The notes: a model not told the origin generated them from the letters alone. 64,000 bases of DNA from Caulobacteraceae bacterium (GCA_019247715.1 JAFBAO010000023.1:25581-89580), one strand, 5' to 3'; shown: positions 9,392-18,869, counted from the stretch's first letter. Numbers and translations are program-made.

Positions 9392-12037
9392 CTAAGGGGA
9401 CTTCTTCGCCTTCGCCGCCTTCCCCGACTTAGCCTTTGAGGCTTTCCCCTTCGCGGGCTTGGCCTTCGTCGCCGGCTTGGCCGCCCGGGCTGGGGCCGGA
9501 CGACGGCGGCCGCGGCCTGCGGGCTTGGCGGCGCGGGCGGCCAGCAGCTTCATCGCCTCTTCGAGGGTCAGCGCGGCCGGGTCAGAGCCCTTGGGCACGT
9601 TGGCGTTGGCGTTCCCGTGCTTGACGTAGGGGCCGTAGCGGCCGGCGAGCACCCGCACCGGCGCGCCGTCCTCCGGATGCGCGCCCAGCTCCTTCAGCAC
9701 CTGCGGCTCGCTGCGCGTCCGGCCGCCGGACCGCTTCTCGTCCAGCACCGTCACCGCGCGGTTGAGGCCGACGTCGAACACCTCGTCCGCCGAGCCCAGG
9801 CTGGCGTAGGTTCCGTTGTGCTGGACATAGGGGCCGTAGCGGCCGATCCCGGCCAGGATCGGCTGGCCGTCCTCCGGATGGGCGCCCACCTCGCGCGGCA
9901 GGCGCAGCAGCCTGAGCGCCTTGTCCAGATCCACCGCAGGCGGCGGCCAGTCCTTGGGGAGGCTGGCGCGTTTCGGCTTGTCGCCCTGCGCTTCCACGTA
10001 CGGCCCGAACCGGCCGGTCTTCAGCCAGACCGCCTGGCCGGTGGCCGGATCGAGCCCGAGTTCGCGTTCGGCCGCTTCGGCCGGCTCCTCGCCGGTGTCC
10101 TGGGCGATGGGGCGGGTGTAGCGGCACTCCGGGTAGTTGGAGCAGCCGATGAACGCGCCGTAGCGTCCGGTCTTCAGCGATAGACGCCCGGCGCCACAGC
10201 TCGGGCAGGCGCGCGGGTCGGCGCCGTCGCCCTTGTCGGGAAAGATGTGGGGGCCCAGCGCCTCGTTGAGAGCCTCCAGCACCTGGCCCATCCGAAGCTC
10301 GCCGATCTCGCCCACCGAGGCGTGGAACTCCTTCCAGAAATCCCGAAGCAAGGTCTTCCAGTCGAGGTCGCCGGCCGACACCAGGTCGAGCTTCTCCTCC
10401 AGGTCGGCGGTGAAGTCGTATTCGACGTAGCGTCGGAAAAACTGCTCGAGGAAGGCCGTCACCAGCCGCCCGGCGTCCTCGGGGACGAAGCGGGCCTTGT
10501 CCATCCGCACGTAGTTCCGGTCGCGCAGGACCGAGAGGATGGAGGCGTAGGTGGAGGGGCGCCCGATCCCCAGCTCCTCCATCTTCTTCACCAGGGAGGC
10601 TTCCGAGTATCGCGGCGGCGGTTCGGTGAAATGCTGCTGCGCCCTAGCCTCGCGCACGCCGGCCGGCGCGCCTTGGGCGACCGCGGGCAGCCGCCCGGCG
10701 AAATCGCCCGCCTCGGCGTCGGCGCCGTTGGCCGCGGTGGCTTCGGGATCGTCGCGGCCTTCTTCGTAGACTTTCAGATAGCCGTCGAAGAGGACCACCT
10801 GGCCGGTGGCGCGCAGGCCCGTGCGGGCGTCGGCGCTGTCGAGGTCGATGGTGGTGCGCTCGATCCGGGCCGCCTCCATCTGCGAGGCCATCATCCGCTT
10901 CCAGATCAGCTCGTAGAGCCGCCCGAGGTCACTCTCGAGCCGGAGCGAGCCTGGATTGCGCGCGAGGCTTGTGGGCCGGATAGCCTCGTGGGCCTCCTGG
11001 GCGTTCTTGGCCTTGGTGCGGTAGTGGCGGGCGGCCTCGGGAACGTAAGCGGCGCCATAGAGCCCGCCGATGACCCGCCGCGCCTCCTCCAGCGCCTCGG
11101 GCGCGCTCTGGACCCCGTCGGTGCGCATGTAGGTGATGAGGCCTACCGTCTCTCCGCCCACGTCGACGCCCTCATAGAGCTTCTGGGCGGCCTGCATGGT
11201 GCGCTGGGCCGAGAAGCCCAGCTTGCGGGCCGCCTCCTGCTGCAGGGTGGAGGTCGTAAAGGGCGGCGGCGGACTGCGCCTGGCCGGCTTCTTCTCAACC
11301 GCCGAGACCTTGAACGCGGCCCGCTCGACCGCCGCCTTGGCCGCCTGGGCGGACGCCGCATCGCCGAGGTCGAACTTGCCGAGCCGCTTGCCCTCGTGCT
11401 TGACGAGCCGGGCGACGAAGGGATCCCCGCCGGCCGCGACATCGGCCTCGACGCTCCAGTATTCCCGGGTCCGGAAGCGCTCGATCTCCAGCTCGCGGTC
11501 GACGATGAGCCGCAGCGCCACCGATTGCACCCGGCCGGCCGAGCGTGCGCCGGGCAGCTTGCGCCAGAGGACGGGCGAAAGGGTGAAGCCCACCAGATAG
11601 TCCAGGGCGCGGCGGGCGAGATAGGCCTCCACCAGCTCCATGTCGATGGCGCGCGGGTTCTTCATGGCCTCGGTCACCGCCGTGCGGGTGATGGCGTTGA
11701 AGACCACGCGCTCCACCTCGGCGCCCTTCAGGGCCCGCCGCTTGTTCAGCACCTCCAGCACGTGCCAGCTGATCGCCTCGCCCTCCCGGTCGGGGTCGGT
11801 GGCGAGAATCAGCCGGTCGGCGCCCTTGGCCGCCTCGGCGATCTCCGAGAGCCGCTTGGCCGACTTGGCGTCCACGTCCCAGGTCATGGCGAAGTCCTGG
11901 TCGGGCAGGACCGAACCGTCCTTGGAAGGCAGATCGCGTACGTGACCGTAGGAGGCCAGCACCTTGTAGTCCGGTCCGAGATACCGATTTATGGTCTTGG
12001 CCTTGGCCGGACTTTCGACGACGACGACGTTCTTCAA
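9392..12037 (-). CDS. topA: DNA topoisomerase I (type IA)
   Basis: Relaxes negative supercoils through a transient 5'-phosphotyrosine link. The N-terminal Toprim domain starts VVVVESPAKAKTI; the catalytic tyrosine is in GLITYMRTDG near residue 300. A C4 zinc finger (CPSCGAGRLSL then CSNYPEC) lies near residue 610, followed by three repeats of the TGRFGPYVE / IGRYGPYVQ / AGRYGPYVK type and a Lys/Ala-rich DNA-binding tail that ends the 881-residue protein. The start is TTG, supported by an N-terminus that matches the family; no strong ribosome binding site is visible. It is transcribed away from the MFS gene. Confidence 0.97.
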   Translation of the reverse strand: MKNVVVVESPAKAKTINRYLGPDYKVLASYGHVRDLPSKDGSVLPDQDFAMTWDVDAKSAKRLSEIAEAAKGADRLILATDPDREGEAISWHVLEVLNKRRALKGAEVERVVFNAITRTAVTEAMKNPRAIDMELVEAYLARRALDYLVGFTLSPVLWRKLPGARSAGRVQSVALRLIVDRELEIERFRTREYWSVEADVAAGGDPFVARLVKHEGKRLGKFDLGDAASAQAAKAAVERAAFKVSAVEKKPARRSPPPPFTTSTLQQEAARKLGFSAQRTMQAAQKLYEGVDVGGETVGLITYMRTDGVQSAPEALEEARRVIGGLYGAAYVPEAARHYRTKAKNAQEAHEAIRPTSLARNPGSLRLESDLGRLYELIWKRMMASQMEAARIERTTIDLDSADARTGLRATGQVVLFDGYLKVYEEGRDDPEATAANGADAEAGDFAGRLPAVAQGAPAGVREARAQQHFTEPPPRYSEASLVKKMEELGIGRPSTYASILSVLRDRNYVRMDKARFVPEDAGRLVTAFLEQFFRRYVEYDFTADLEEKLDLVSAGDLDWKTLLRDFWKEFHASVGEIGELRMGQVLEALNEALGPHIFPDKGDGADPRACPSCGAGRLSLKTGRYGAFIGCSNYPECRYTRPIAQDTGEEPAEAAERELGLDPATGQAVWLKTGRFGPYVEAQGDKPKRASLPKDWPPPAVDLDKALRLLRLPREVGAHPEDGQPILAGIGRYGPYVQHNGTYASLGSADEVFDVGLNRAVTVLDEKRSGGRTRSEPQVLKELGAHPEDGAPVRVLAGRYGPYVKHGNANANVPKGSDPAALTLEEAMKLLAARAAKPAGRGRRRPAPARAAKPATKAKPAKGKASKAKSGKAAKAKKSP

Positions 12038-12274
12038 GCGGGCAAAGTCGGGGGCTGCGGGCCGGGGAGGACCCTGGGAAGGCGCGGAAAGTGGGGGCGA
12101 GGCCGGGGCTCTGTCAACGGCCGGCTGGGAGGCGGACGGTGTCGAGGCCGCCCAGGCCGCACGTCATGCAGGAGTCGCCGACCTGGGCTGTCAGGGCGAC
12201 TCGTCCTTTCTCCGGACCTGGCGCGTTGACCCCGGACGCCTCTCTCGGATTCGTCAATCGGAGTCGCCGCATCC

Positions 12275-13795
12275 ATGGCATCACCCCAGGACGTCGCCAA
12301 CCGGATACCGATCACGGTGTGCCTGATGCTGGCGACGCTCATGAACTCGCTCGATGGCACGATCGCCAACGTCGCCCTCCCGCACATGCAAGGCAGCTTC
12401 TCGGCCTCCCAGGACCAGATGACCTGGGTTCTCACCTCCTACATCGTGGCGACCGCGATCATGACCCCGCTGACCGGATGGCTCGCCGGACGGTTCGGCG
12501 CCGAGCAGGTCTTCCTGGTGTCCATCGCGGGCTTCACCGTCGCCTCGATGTTGTGTGGCTCGGCGACCAATCTCGCTCAGATCGTGGTCTACCGGCTGCT
12601 GCAGGGCCTTTGCGGCGCTTCCCTCATGCCGCTTTCGCAATCGGTGATGCTCGACCTCTTTCCGCCTCAGCAGGTAGGCCAGGTAATGGCCATCTGGGGC
12701 GCGGGCGCGCTGCTCGGTCCGATCTTCGGGCCACTGCTCGGCGGCTGGCTCACCGACAATTTCTCCTGGCGGTGGGTATTCTACATCAACCTTCCGGTGG
12801 GCGTCCTGGCTTTCGCCGGGGTTTGGCTCTTCATGTCAAAAGGGGGAGGGGCGCGCGGACGTCGGCTGGACTTCTTGGGTTACGGCGCGCTGGTGGCGTT
12901 CGTCGCCGGTCTTCAGCTCGTTCTCGACCGAGGCCCCACCCAGGATTGGTTCTCTTCCAGGGAGGTCTGGGCCGAGGCCATCTTGGCCGCGATCGGCCTC
13001 TACCTGTTCGTCATGCAAACCCTCACCGCGCGTCAGCCCTTCTTCGATCGGGCGCTGCTTCGCGATCGGAACTTCCTCGCCGGCAACCTGTTCGGCGTGG
13101 CGCTGAGCGTCCTGCTGTTCTCCACCATGGCCCTGCAGCCGCCGCTGATGCAGGGGCTGATGGGTTATCCGGTGTTCGCGGCGGGGATGGCCATGATGCC
13201 CCGTGGCGTCGGCTCGTTCGTCTCCATGCTGGCGGTGGGACGGGTCATCGGGCGCATCGACTCGCGGGTGCTACTGGGGCTCGGGCTGGGGGCGTCCGGC
13301 GTCGCGCTCTTCCAGATGAGCCACTTCAGCCTCGACATGACCGTCACGCCGTTCGTGGTCAGCGGAATAATCCAGGGCCTGGGCATGGGGTTCATGTTCG
13401 TGCCGATGACGGTGCTGACCTTTGCGACCCTCGGCCCCGCGCTTCGCCCGGAGGGCGCCTCCGCCTACGCCCTGGTGCGCAGCCTGGGACAAAGCGTGGG
13501 CATCTCGGTCATGGAGGCGACATTCACCCGCCAGGCCGCGGTCTCCCATGCCGACCTCGCCGCCAAGGTTCAGCCGGGGAACCCAGCGTTCGGCGACTTC
13601 TTTTCCCGCGTGAATCCCATGACCTCCGGGGGCCTGGAAGGACTGAACGTCGAGATCACCCGCCAGTCGGCCATGGTGGGCTACATTGACGTCTTCCACC
13701 TGATGTCCGTGGTTGCGCTGGCCATGATCCCGCTGGTCCTGCTCCTCCGGCCTCCGAAGCAGGCCCGGGAGCTGGCGGCGATGCCAGTGGAATAG
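12275..13795 (+). CDS. DHA2-family MFS multidrug exporter (EmrB/QacA type)
   Basis: A proton-driven exporter of the inner membrane with 14 predicted transmembrane helices in 506 residues. Motif D1 at the N-terminus (ATLMNSLDGTIANVALP), motif A (GWLAGRFGAEQVFL), motif C (GAGALLGPIFGPLLGGWL) and NFSWRWVFYINLPVG are typical of the DHA2 family and EmrB. An adjacent EmrA-type membrane fusion protein would be expected for a tripartite pump but is not present in this window, so it may work alone or with a distant partner. A GGAG lies about 11 bases before the ATG. Divergent from topA; the 237 bases between them show no clear operator. Confidence 0.92.
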   Translation: MASPQDVANRIPITVCLMLATLMNSLDGTIANVALPHMQGSFSASQDQMTWVLTSYIVATAIMTPLTGWLAGRFGAEQVFLVSIAGFTVASMLCGSATNLAQIVVYRLLQGLCGASLMPLSQSVMLDLFPPQQVGQVMAIWGAGALLGPIFGPLLGGWLTDNFSWRWVFYINLPVGVLAFAGVWLFMSKGGGARGRRLDFLGYGALVAFVAGLQLVLDRGPTQDWFSSREVWAEAILAAIGLYLFVMQTLTARQPFFDRALLRDRNFLAGNLFGVALSVLLFSTMALQPPLMQGLMGYPVFAAGMAMMPRGVGSFVSMLAVGRVIGRIDSRVLLGLGLGASGVALFQMSHFSLDMTVTPFVVSGIIQGLGMGFMFVPMTVLTFATLGPALRPEGASAYALVRSLGQSVGISVMEATFTRQAAVSHADLAAKVQPGNPAFGDFFSRVNPMTSGGLEGLNVEITRQSAMVGYIDVFHLMSVVALAMIPLVLLLRPPKQARELAAMPVE

Positions 13796-13806
13796 CGGGC
13801 CTAGTC

Positions 13807-13882
13807 TAGTGTCGTGAATTTCAAGTTCGCTCGATTGATGGGGCGGGCGCCGAAGCGAACTTCAAATTCGTAAACCACACTA
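13807..13882. repeat. Palindromic intergenic repeat, copy A
   Basis: An imperfect inverted repeat. The left arm at 13807-13831 contains GAATTTCAAGTTCGCT; the right arm at 13854-13882 reads the same in reverse with one mismatch in this core. The outer ends are TAGTGT and ACACTA. The loop is GC-rich. It lies directly before copy B and shares the GAAGTTCGC/GCGAACTTC core with it. Confidence 0.75.
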
Positions 13883-13896
13883 AATTCAAAGCTTTG

Positions 13897-13970
13897 CTAG
13901 TGTCCTTGTGAGTCCGAAGTTCGCTCGGCGCCGATCCCATCCACTGGCGAACTTCGGCCTCGGACACTAG
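13897..13970. repeat. Palindromic intergenic repeat, copy B
   Basis: Inverted repeat with outer arms CTAGTGTCC (13897-13905) and GGACACTAG (13962-13970) and inner arms CCGAAGTTCGC and GCGAACTTCGG. It has the same core as copy A. The final CTAG provides the TAG stop codon of the reverse-strand glycosyltransferase gene, so insertion of the repeat may have set that protein's end. Confidence 0.75.
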
Positions 13971-15097
13971 TCGATCCGCGAGGCCTGGCCGATGGCGTCC
14001 CGCCAGGCGTTGGCGAAGGCCTGCGGCGTGAACCTCCGGATCGAGTCGGCCAGTTGCGATCGGCGCCGCTCCGCCTCCGGAGCCGGCATCTCCACCAGCC
14101 TGCGCATGGCGCCCGCGATGTCGTCGGCGTCGCCGGGGTCGACCAGCAATGCGCCGTCGCCGGCCACTTCGTGCAGGACGCCGCCGGCGGAGACGAGCGG
14201 CGTCAGGCCCCGCGCTATGGCCTCGGCCACCGGAACGCCGAACCCCTCGAGCAAGCTCGGAAGCACGAAGCCGGCCGCGTGGGCGTAAAGCCAGTTGAGG
14301 ACCGGGTCGCTCACGAATCCCAGCAGCCGCACGCCGGGGGTTCGACGGGCCGCCTCGATGATCGCCTCGTGACCCGGTTCGCGGCCGCCGCAAAGGACGT
14401 ATCCCACCCCGCGCGCGGCCAGCCCCGAGCGCTGGAACGCTTCGATGGCGCGCTTCTGGTTCTTGCGCGCGCCAAGGCCGCCCACCGTGAGCAGGAAGGG
14501 CTTGGCGACGCCGGGCGCCGGCGACTGCTTGGCCGCCATGATTTCGGAGCGAAGTGGCGGGTAGATCACCCGGGAGCTTGCGAACGCGCCGTCGAAGAGT
14601 TCGTGGAACGCGGTCTGCGAGGCGCGGCTCACGAAGACCATGTGCGGCCCGACGTCGGTGATCTCGGCGTAGGCCTTGCGGTAGGCCGCGGTCACCGGCC
14701 GGTCAAAGAGGCCCGGGTGGGTGAGCGGCCCGACGTCGTGACAGAGGACGAGATCGCGCGACGACAGGCGATGCAGGAGCGTCGTGAAGGGATCCATGTG
14801 CGCCACGGGTCGGCGGCGGCGCTGCCTCGGCGTCAGTCGGTCGAATGCGGCCCAGCGGACGCGGGCGTTCACCTCCAGGCTCAGGAGCCGGCCGATGACC
14901 TTGGCGGTCAGGCCGCCGGGAACCGAATCCAAGGCAAGGCGCCAGAAGAGTTGGCGATGCAGGAGGTCGCTCGTCACCTCGATGAGATCGCGACCGTGGA
15001 AATACTTGCCGGTCTTGTCGTGCAGAGCCAGGGAGAATTCGATGTCGGCGCCGTTCCCGGCGACCGGGCGGCCTCTTTCGGTGCGGACGGCGTTCAC
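13967..15097 (-). CDS. GT4-type glycosyltransferase
   Basis: A 376-residue GT-B fold retaining glycosyltransferase, likely adding a sugar to a surface polysaccharide. The C-terminal half carries the GT4 pattern: LLTVGGLGARKNQKRAIEAF, LLGFVSDP, then LPSLLEGFGVPVAEAIARG with the E-x7-E type pair, and GALLVDPGD. The start is the GTG at 15097, which overlaps the stop of the upstream glycosyltransferase as GTGA; the much longer frame reaching 16066 is only the shadow of that gene. The stop codon falls in a palindromic repeat. Last cistron of a three-gene reverse operon. Confidence 0.88.
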   Translation of the reverse strand: MNAVRTERGRPVAGNGADIEFSLALHDKTGKYFHGRDLIEVTSDLLHRQLFWRLALDSVPGGLTAKVIGRLLSLEVNARVRWAAFDRLTPRQRRRRPVAHMDPFTTLLHRLSSRDLVLCHDVGPLTHPGLFDRPVTAAYRKAYAEITDVGPHMVFVSRASQTAFHELFDGAFASSRVIYPPLRSEIMAAKQSPAPGVAKPFLLTVGGLGARKNQKRAIEAFQRSGLAARGVGYVLCGGREPGHEAIIEAARRTPGVRLLGFVSDPVLNWLYAHAAGFVLPSLLEGFGVPVAEAIARGLTPLVSAGGVLHEVAGDGALLVDPGDADDIAGAMRRLVEMPAPEAERRRSQLADSIRRFTPQAFANAWRDAIGQASRID

Positions 15098-16269
15098 GCG
15101 CCGCGCCCCGCGCGCTCGGCGACGCCTTCGACGATCGCCATGAGCCTGCGCGCGCTGTCTTCCCAGCGATAGAGCGCCGCTCTCACGCGGCCCGCCTCCC
15201 GCAGGCGCAGCCTGAGCCGTCGCTCGTAAAGCGACTGGATCGCCGCCGCCCAGGCCGCGGGGTCGCGCTCGTCGGCGTACAGGGCAGCGCCGCCGCAGAC
15301 TTCCGGAAGCGCCCCGCACGGCGCCACGATGGTCGGACAGTCGACGCTCATCGCCTCCATCGGGGGAAGGCCGAAACCCTCGGTCGTGGATGGAAAGGCC
15401 AGGCAGTGGGCGTTTTCGTAAAGCGCCCGCAATTCTGCATCCGACGTGCGGCCGGCGAAGATCGTCCCGGGGGGCGCCGGGGCGCCGGCGGCCGCGAAGG
15501 CGGCCTCCCGGTCGCCGCCCGCCACCACCAGGGCGAGCCCACGCAGCGCGTGGGCGGCGAAGGCCCTGAAGAGCAGCCCGACGTTCTTGTGCTTCTGCGC
15601 GCCGGCGGCGGCGAGGACGTAGCCGCCGGGCGTGAGCTTCAGCCGCGCAAGGATGGCTCCGTCCGGGACGATGGGCTGCATGTGATCGACGCCGTTGCGC
15701 ACCACGTCGATCTTCTCCGGCGAGGCGACCCGGAACTGCGCCAGACGATCGCGCGAGTAGTCCGAGACGGTCAGGATGCGCGCCGAGCCTCGTCCGATGC
15801 GGGGGAGGGCGAAACGATACCACGCGCGAAAGGGCGCGGGGTAGGAGTCGGGCGTCAGGAACACCTGGGCGTCGTGGATCATGGTCACCGATCGGCGATG
15901 CCGCAGAGGCGCGAGGTTGCAGAGGTTCACGAGCACCTCGCCGCGGGCGGCGCCAGGCAGCTCGAGCTGTTCCCACGCTTGCCACGTGAGACGCCCCACG
16001 CGTCGGCGCTCGATCACCTCGAGCGGAAGGGCGCCGTCGGCGTCCTTTGGGCACAGCAGGATCCATCGCCGGCGTTGACCGCCCTGCGCCAGCACCTTGT
16101 CCAGGTGGGTGATCAGGGCGCCGGCCACGCGGTGGACCCCGGTGGGCGGCGCGCTCAGGAACTTGCCGTTGAGCATGATGGTCGCTGGCGGGCCGCCGAC
16201 ATCGTCCCGGCGAGCGGCGCCCGCGTCCCGGCGACGCCGACGGGGCAGGCGGGCGCCTCGGCTATTCAT
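15094..16269 (-). CDS. GT4-type glycosyltransferase
   Basis: A 391-residue GT-B glycosyltransferase. Visible motifs: GKFLSAPPTGVHRVAG in the N-domain, TMIHDAQVFLTPDSY, ILTVSDYSRDRLAQF, NGVDHM, VLAAAGAQKHKNVGLL, and the donor-site LAFPSTTEGFGLPPMEAMS followed by CGALPEVCGGAALY. It starts by ATGA overlap with the upstream TPR gene (ATG at 16269). The first 31 residues are Arg-rich, and an alternative ATG at 16176 begins directly at MLNGKF. The ATGA coupling favours the longer form, but the shorter is possible. It is in one operon with the TPR/GT9-like and second GT4 genes. Confidence 0.88.
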   Translation of the reverse strand: MNSRGARLPRRRRRDAGAARRDDVGGPPATIMLNGKFLSAPPTGVHRVAGALITHLDKVLAQGGQRRRWILLCPKDADGALPLEVIERRRVGRLTWQAWEQLELPGAARGEVLVNLCNLAPLRHRRSVTMIHDAQVFLTPDSYPAPFRAWYRFALPRIGRGSARILTVSDYSRDRLAQFRVASPEKIDVVRNGVDHMQPIVPDGAILARLKLTPGGYVLAAAGAQKHKNVGLLFRAFAAHALRGLALVVAGGDREAAFAAAGAPAPPGTIFAGRTSDAELRALYENAHCLAFPSTTEGFGLPPMEAMSVDCPTIVAPCGALPEVCGGAALYADERDPAAWAAAIQSLYERRLRLRLREAGRVRAALYRWEDSARRLMAIVEGVAERAGRGA

Positions 16270-17681
16270 CCAGCTTGCCGAGCCGGCTGGGGCGCCCTGA
16301 CACGCAGCGCCGCGGCGGCTTGCGCGACGACAGCGGTCCAGTCGCCTGGACGCGGCTGGCGCAGGAGCCTCAGGGATGGATACCACGGGGTCTCGTCGCC
16401 CTCGATCCGCCAGCGCCAGTCCGGGGCGAAAGGCAACAAGGCCCACGCAGGGCGCCCCATGGCGCCCGCCAGGTGGAGGACGCTGGTGTCGACGCTGATC
16501 AGCAGATCGAGTCGCGCGAGGGCCGCGGCGGTGTCGAGGAAATCGGCGATCTCGAGGTCGGCCCGCGTCAAGGGCCCGCCGTCCGCCTCGGCGGCGCGCG
16601 CGCCCTTCTGCAGCGAGACCAGCTCGACGTTCGCGACCTCGCTAAGGGCCGCGAGCAGCGTCTGGAGCGGGATGCTGCGGTTGCGGTCGTCCGGGTGGGT
16701 AGGATTGCCGGCCCAGACCAGGCCGACCCGCAGGCGCCCGGTCTGCGGCAGACGGATCGCCCAGGGTGCTGCGCGATCCGCGGGCGCGCCGATGTAAGGC
16801 GCCGCGCAGCTGTCGGGCGCGCAAAAGCCGGGCAGCGCCGGAAGGTCCGCCAGCGGGAACCACAGGTCGGCGCCCGGCGCCGGCTCGTCGGCCGGCGCAA
16901 AGCGCTCCACGCCTTCGACCTGCGAGATCAAGGCGGCGAGCTCTCTTTGCGCGCGCAGGATCACCCGCCCGCCGCGGTCGCGCACGAGCCGGGCGAACCG
17001 GGCGAACATGATGGTGTCGCCCAGGCCCTGATGCGCTTCCAGCAGGATCCGGCGCCCCCCGAGCGGCTCGCCGCGCCATCTCGCCAGCCCGGGCGGCGGC
17101 GGCGCGGCGGGCTGCAGGGCGTGGTGAAGGGCGAAACCGGCGAAGGCGGCGTTGAAATCCCCCGCAAGGCCGTCGAGCGCCGCAAGGTTCCACCTCGCCA
17201 ACCCGTCGCGCGGATCGCCCTGCAGCAGGGTCATGTAATAGGGCCGCGCCGCGCCAAGGTCGCCTTGAGCGCGCAGGACGTTGGCGAGGTTCAGGCGGGC
17301 GGCCCGGGAGTGCGGATTGGCCGCCAGGATGTTCGAATAGGCCTGGGTCGCGCCGGCGGCGTCACCGACTTCCCGCAGCGCTCCCGCCAGGTTGAGGTGG
17401 GCGACCTCGTCGCGCGGGTCGGCGCGGACCGCGCGGGCGAAAAGGCGCAGCGCCTCCTTGAAGCGGCCCCGCGCCGCGAGCAGGAGCCCGAGATTGTTGA
17501 GGGCCACCGGGTGATGGGGCGCAATTTCCAGGGCGGCCAGATATTCGCGCTCCGCCTTGCGCGTCCGACCTTCGCCCTCGCAGCAGATGGCCGCCTGCAC
17601 GCGCAGGTCCGCACGCGTCGGCCTCGCCTCGCCGGGCCCAGGCCGCGTGCTCCCCATTGCTCGCCCCGGGCGTGTGCGCAT
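16266..17681 (-). CDS. TPR protein with GT9 (heptosyltransferase-like) C-terminal domain
   Basis: A 471-residue protein. Residues about 25-190 hold tetratricopeptide repeats (PVALNNLGLLLAARGRFKEAL, then EVAHLNLAGALREVGDAAGA, and RAARLNLANVLRAQGDLGAA). The rest resembles a GT9 fold: LLEAHQGLGDTIMFARFARL, RVGLVWAGNPTHPDDRNRSI and ISVDTSVLHLAGAMGRPAWALLPFAPDWRW. Such TPR-GT9 proteins occur in polysaccharide and protein-glycosylation loci. It leads the reverse operon and overlaps the next gene by ATGA. The start may instead be the ATG at 17657. It is paralogous to the interrupted gene at 35.3-36.9 kb. Confidence 0.85.
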   Translation of the reverse strand: MRTRPGRAMGSTRPGPGEARPTRADLRVQAAICCEGEGRTRKAEREYLAALEIAPHHPVALNNLGLLLAARGRFKEALRLFARAVRADPRDEVAHLNLAGALREVGDAAGATQAYSNILAANPHSRAARLNLANVLRAQGDLGAARPYYMTLLQGDPRDGLARWNLAALDGLAGDFNAAFAGFALHHALQPAAPPPPGLARWRGEPLGGRRILLEAHQGLGDTIMFARFARLVRDRGGRVILRAQRELAALISQVEGVERFAPADEPAPGADLWFPLADLPALPGFCAPDSCAAPYIGAPADRAAPWAIRLPQTGRLRVGLVWAGNPTHPDDRNRSIPLQTLLAALSEVANVELVSLQKGARAAEADGGPLTRADLEIADFLDTAAALARLDLLISVDTSVLHLAGAMGRPAWALLPFAPDWRWRIEGDETPWYPSLRLLRQPRPGDWTAVVAQAAAALRVRAPQPARQAG

Positions 17682-17831
17682 GTCCCCCGAAAGTCCTGGG
17701 CCCCGACGCGGATTTATTGCGCCTCCAATGTGACGGTTAAGTCGCGGATCAGTCGGTTACAGCGCAGTGTCGCGACAAGTTCACAGAGCTCTGCCAAGAG
17801 GTGAGGGGCGTCGGGAACAAGGTCATCCCAG

Positions 17832-18869
17832 ATGACGACTCTCAGCCCGCCGGATCGATGGGTCCGACCGCGTCCCCGTGCTGGCGGCTTGGTCGCCGCA
17901 GGGCTCGTCGGCGCGGGCGTCGCCATCCTGGCCGCGCCCATCGTCGCCGCCAACTGGACACGCTTGAGCCCGAGTCCCGCAAGCCGCTGGATCGGGCGTC
18001 AGCCGAGCCGTCGCACGCCGCCGCCGGAACGCGTGGGCGCCCCCGGGACCGGCGCGGGACTTTCGGCGGCTGGACCCCCCGCCAGCCCCTCCGCTTCTCT
18101 GGCCGCCGCAGCGGCGTTCGCGCAGAATGCGGCCGTTCCGATCTCGGCGGCGCCGAATCCGCCGTCGGCGCCCTTTCACCTCGGGGCCGCCACGACCCAG
18201 GACCGGACCCGATCGATCGATTGCCTCGCCGCGGCGATCTACTACGAAGCCGCGTCCGAAAGTCTGCGCGGTCAGCAGGCGGTGGCTCAGGTGGTGGTCA
18301 ACCGCCTGGCCGCGCCGCGTTTTCCGAAGACGGTCTGCGGCGTGGTGTTTCAGGGCGCTGCGCGCGAGAGCGGCTGCCAGTTCACGTTCACCTGCGACGG
18401 CTCATTGAACCGGGCGCCTTCGCCGCAGGGCTGGGCGCGAGCCCGCGATGTCGCGACGGCCGCGCTGGGCGGCTATGTCGAGACGTCCGTGGGGCGGGCC
18501 ACCCACTATCACACCCTCTGGGTCCGCCCGCAGTGGAGCGCCCAGTTGCTCAAGGTGGCCGTGATCGGCGCCCACATCTTCTACGCGGGTGGCTTGGCCA
18601 GCGACGGCGAGGGCGCAAGCTCGCCGGATGTCGACCCGCTGATGCATGGGAGGGGCGCCGATCCGCAGTCTGCGGACTTCGAAGCGGCCGAACCTCTGGC
18701 CGTCATAGCGACGGTCCCCCAGGCTTCGCCGTTCCGTCCGGCGGCGACTCCGGCTACGCGGTTCGACGACGTCGCCTTGACAGCCCCGGCGTCGCCGCGC
18801 TTCGCGCTCGTCCAGCAGCGTAGGCCGAGCGTCTCCGAACGGCGGCTGCCGGTGCCTCAGGGCTGGTGA
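17832..18869 (+). CDS. SleB-like cell wall hydrolase (Hydrolase_2 domain)
   Basis: Probable peptidoglycan hydrolase of the SleB/CwlJ family. The N-terminus (residues about 18-40, GGLVAAGLVGAGVAILAAPIVAA) is a signal anchor. A Pro/Ala/Ser-rich linker runs to about residue 125, then the catalytic domain has CLAAAIYYEAASESLRGQQAVAQVVVNR with the family Glu, followed by FPKTVCGVVFQG, CQFTFTCDGS and THYHTLWVRPQW. The C-terminal 80 residues are low complexity. It ends ten bases from the convergent sugar transferase stop. A second copy of this family lies at the right edge of the window. Confidence 0.9.
   Translation: MTTLSPPDRWVRPRPRAGGLVAAGLVGAGVAILAAPIVAANWTRLSPSPASRWIGRQPSRRTPPPERVGAPGTGAGLSAAGPPASPSASLAAAAAFAQNAAVPISAAPNPPSAPFHLGAATTQDRTRSIDCLAAAIYYEAASESLRGQQAVAQVVVNRLAAPRFPKTVCGVVFQGAARESGCQFTFTCDGSLNRAPSPQGWARARDVATAALGGYVETSVGRATHYHTLWVRPQWSAQLLKVAVIGAHIFYAGGLASDGEGASSPDVDPLMHGRGADPQSADFEAAEPLAVIATVPQASPFRPAATPATRFDDVALTAPASPRFALVQQRRPSVSERRLPVPQGW

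Noticed and set aside
10247..12229. 660-residue forward frame opposite topA
   Set aside because: It is the complement of a well-conserved gene and has no domain of its own; long antisense frames are usual in DNA this GC-rich.
15098..16066. N-terminal extension of the 13.97-15.10 kb glycosyltransferase
   Set aside because: This part is an out-of-frame reading of the preceding glycosyltransferase; the GTG at 15097 in GTGA is the real start.
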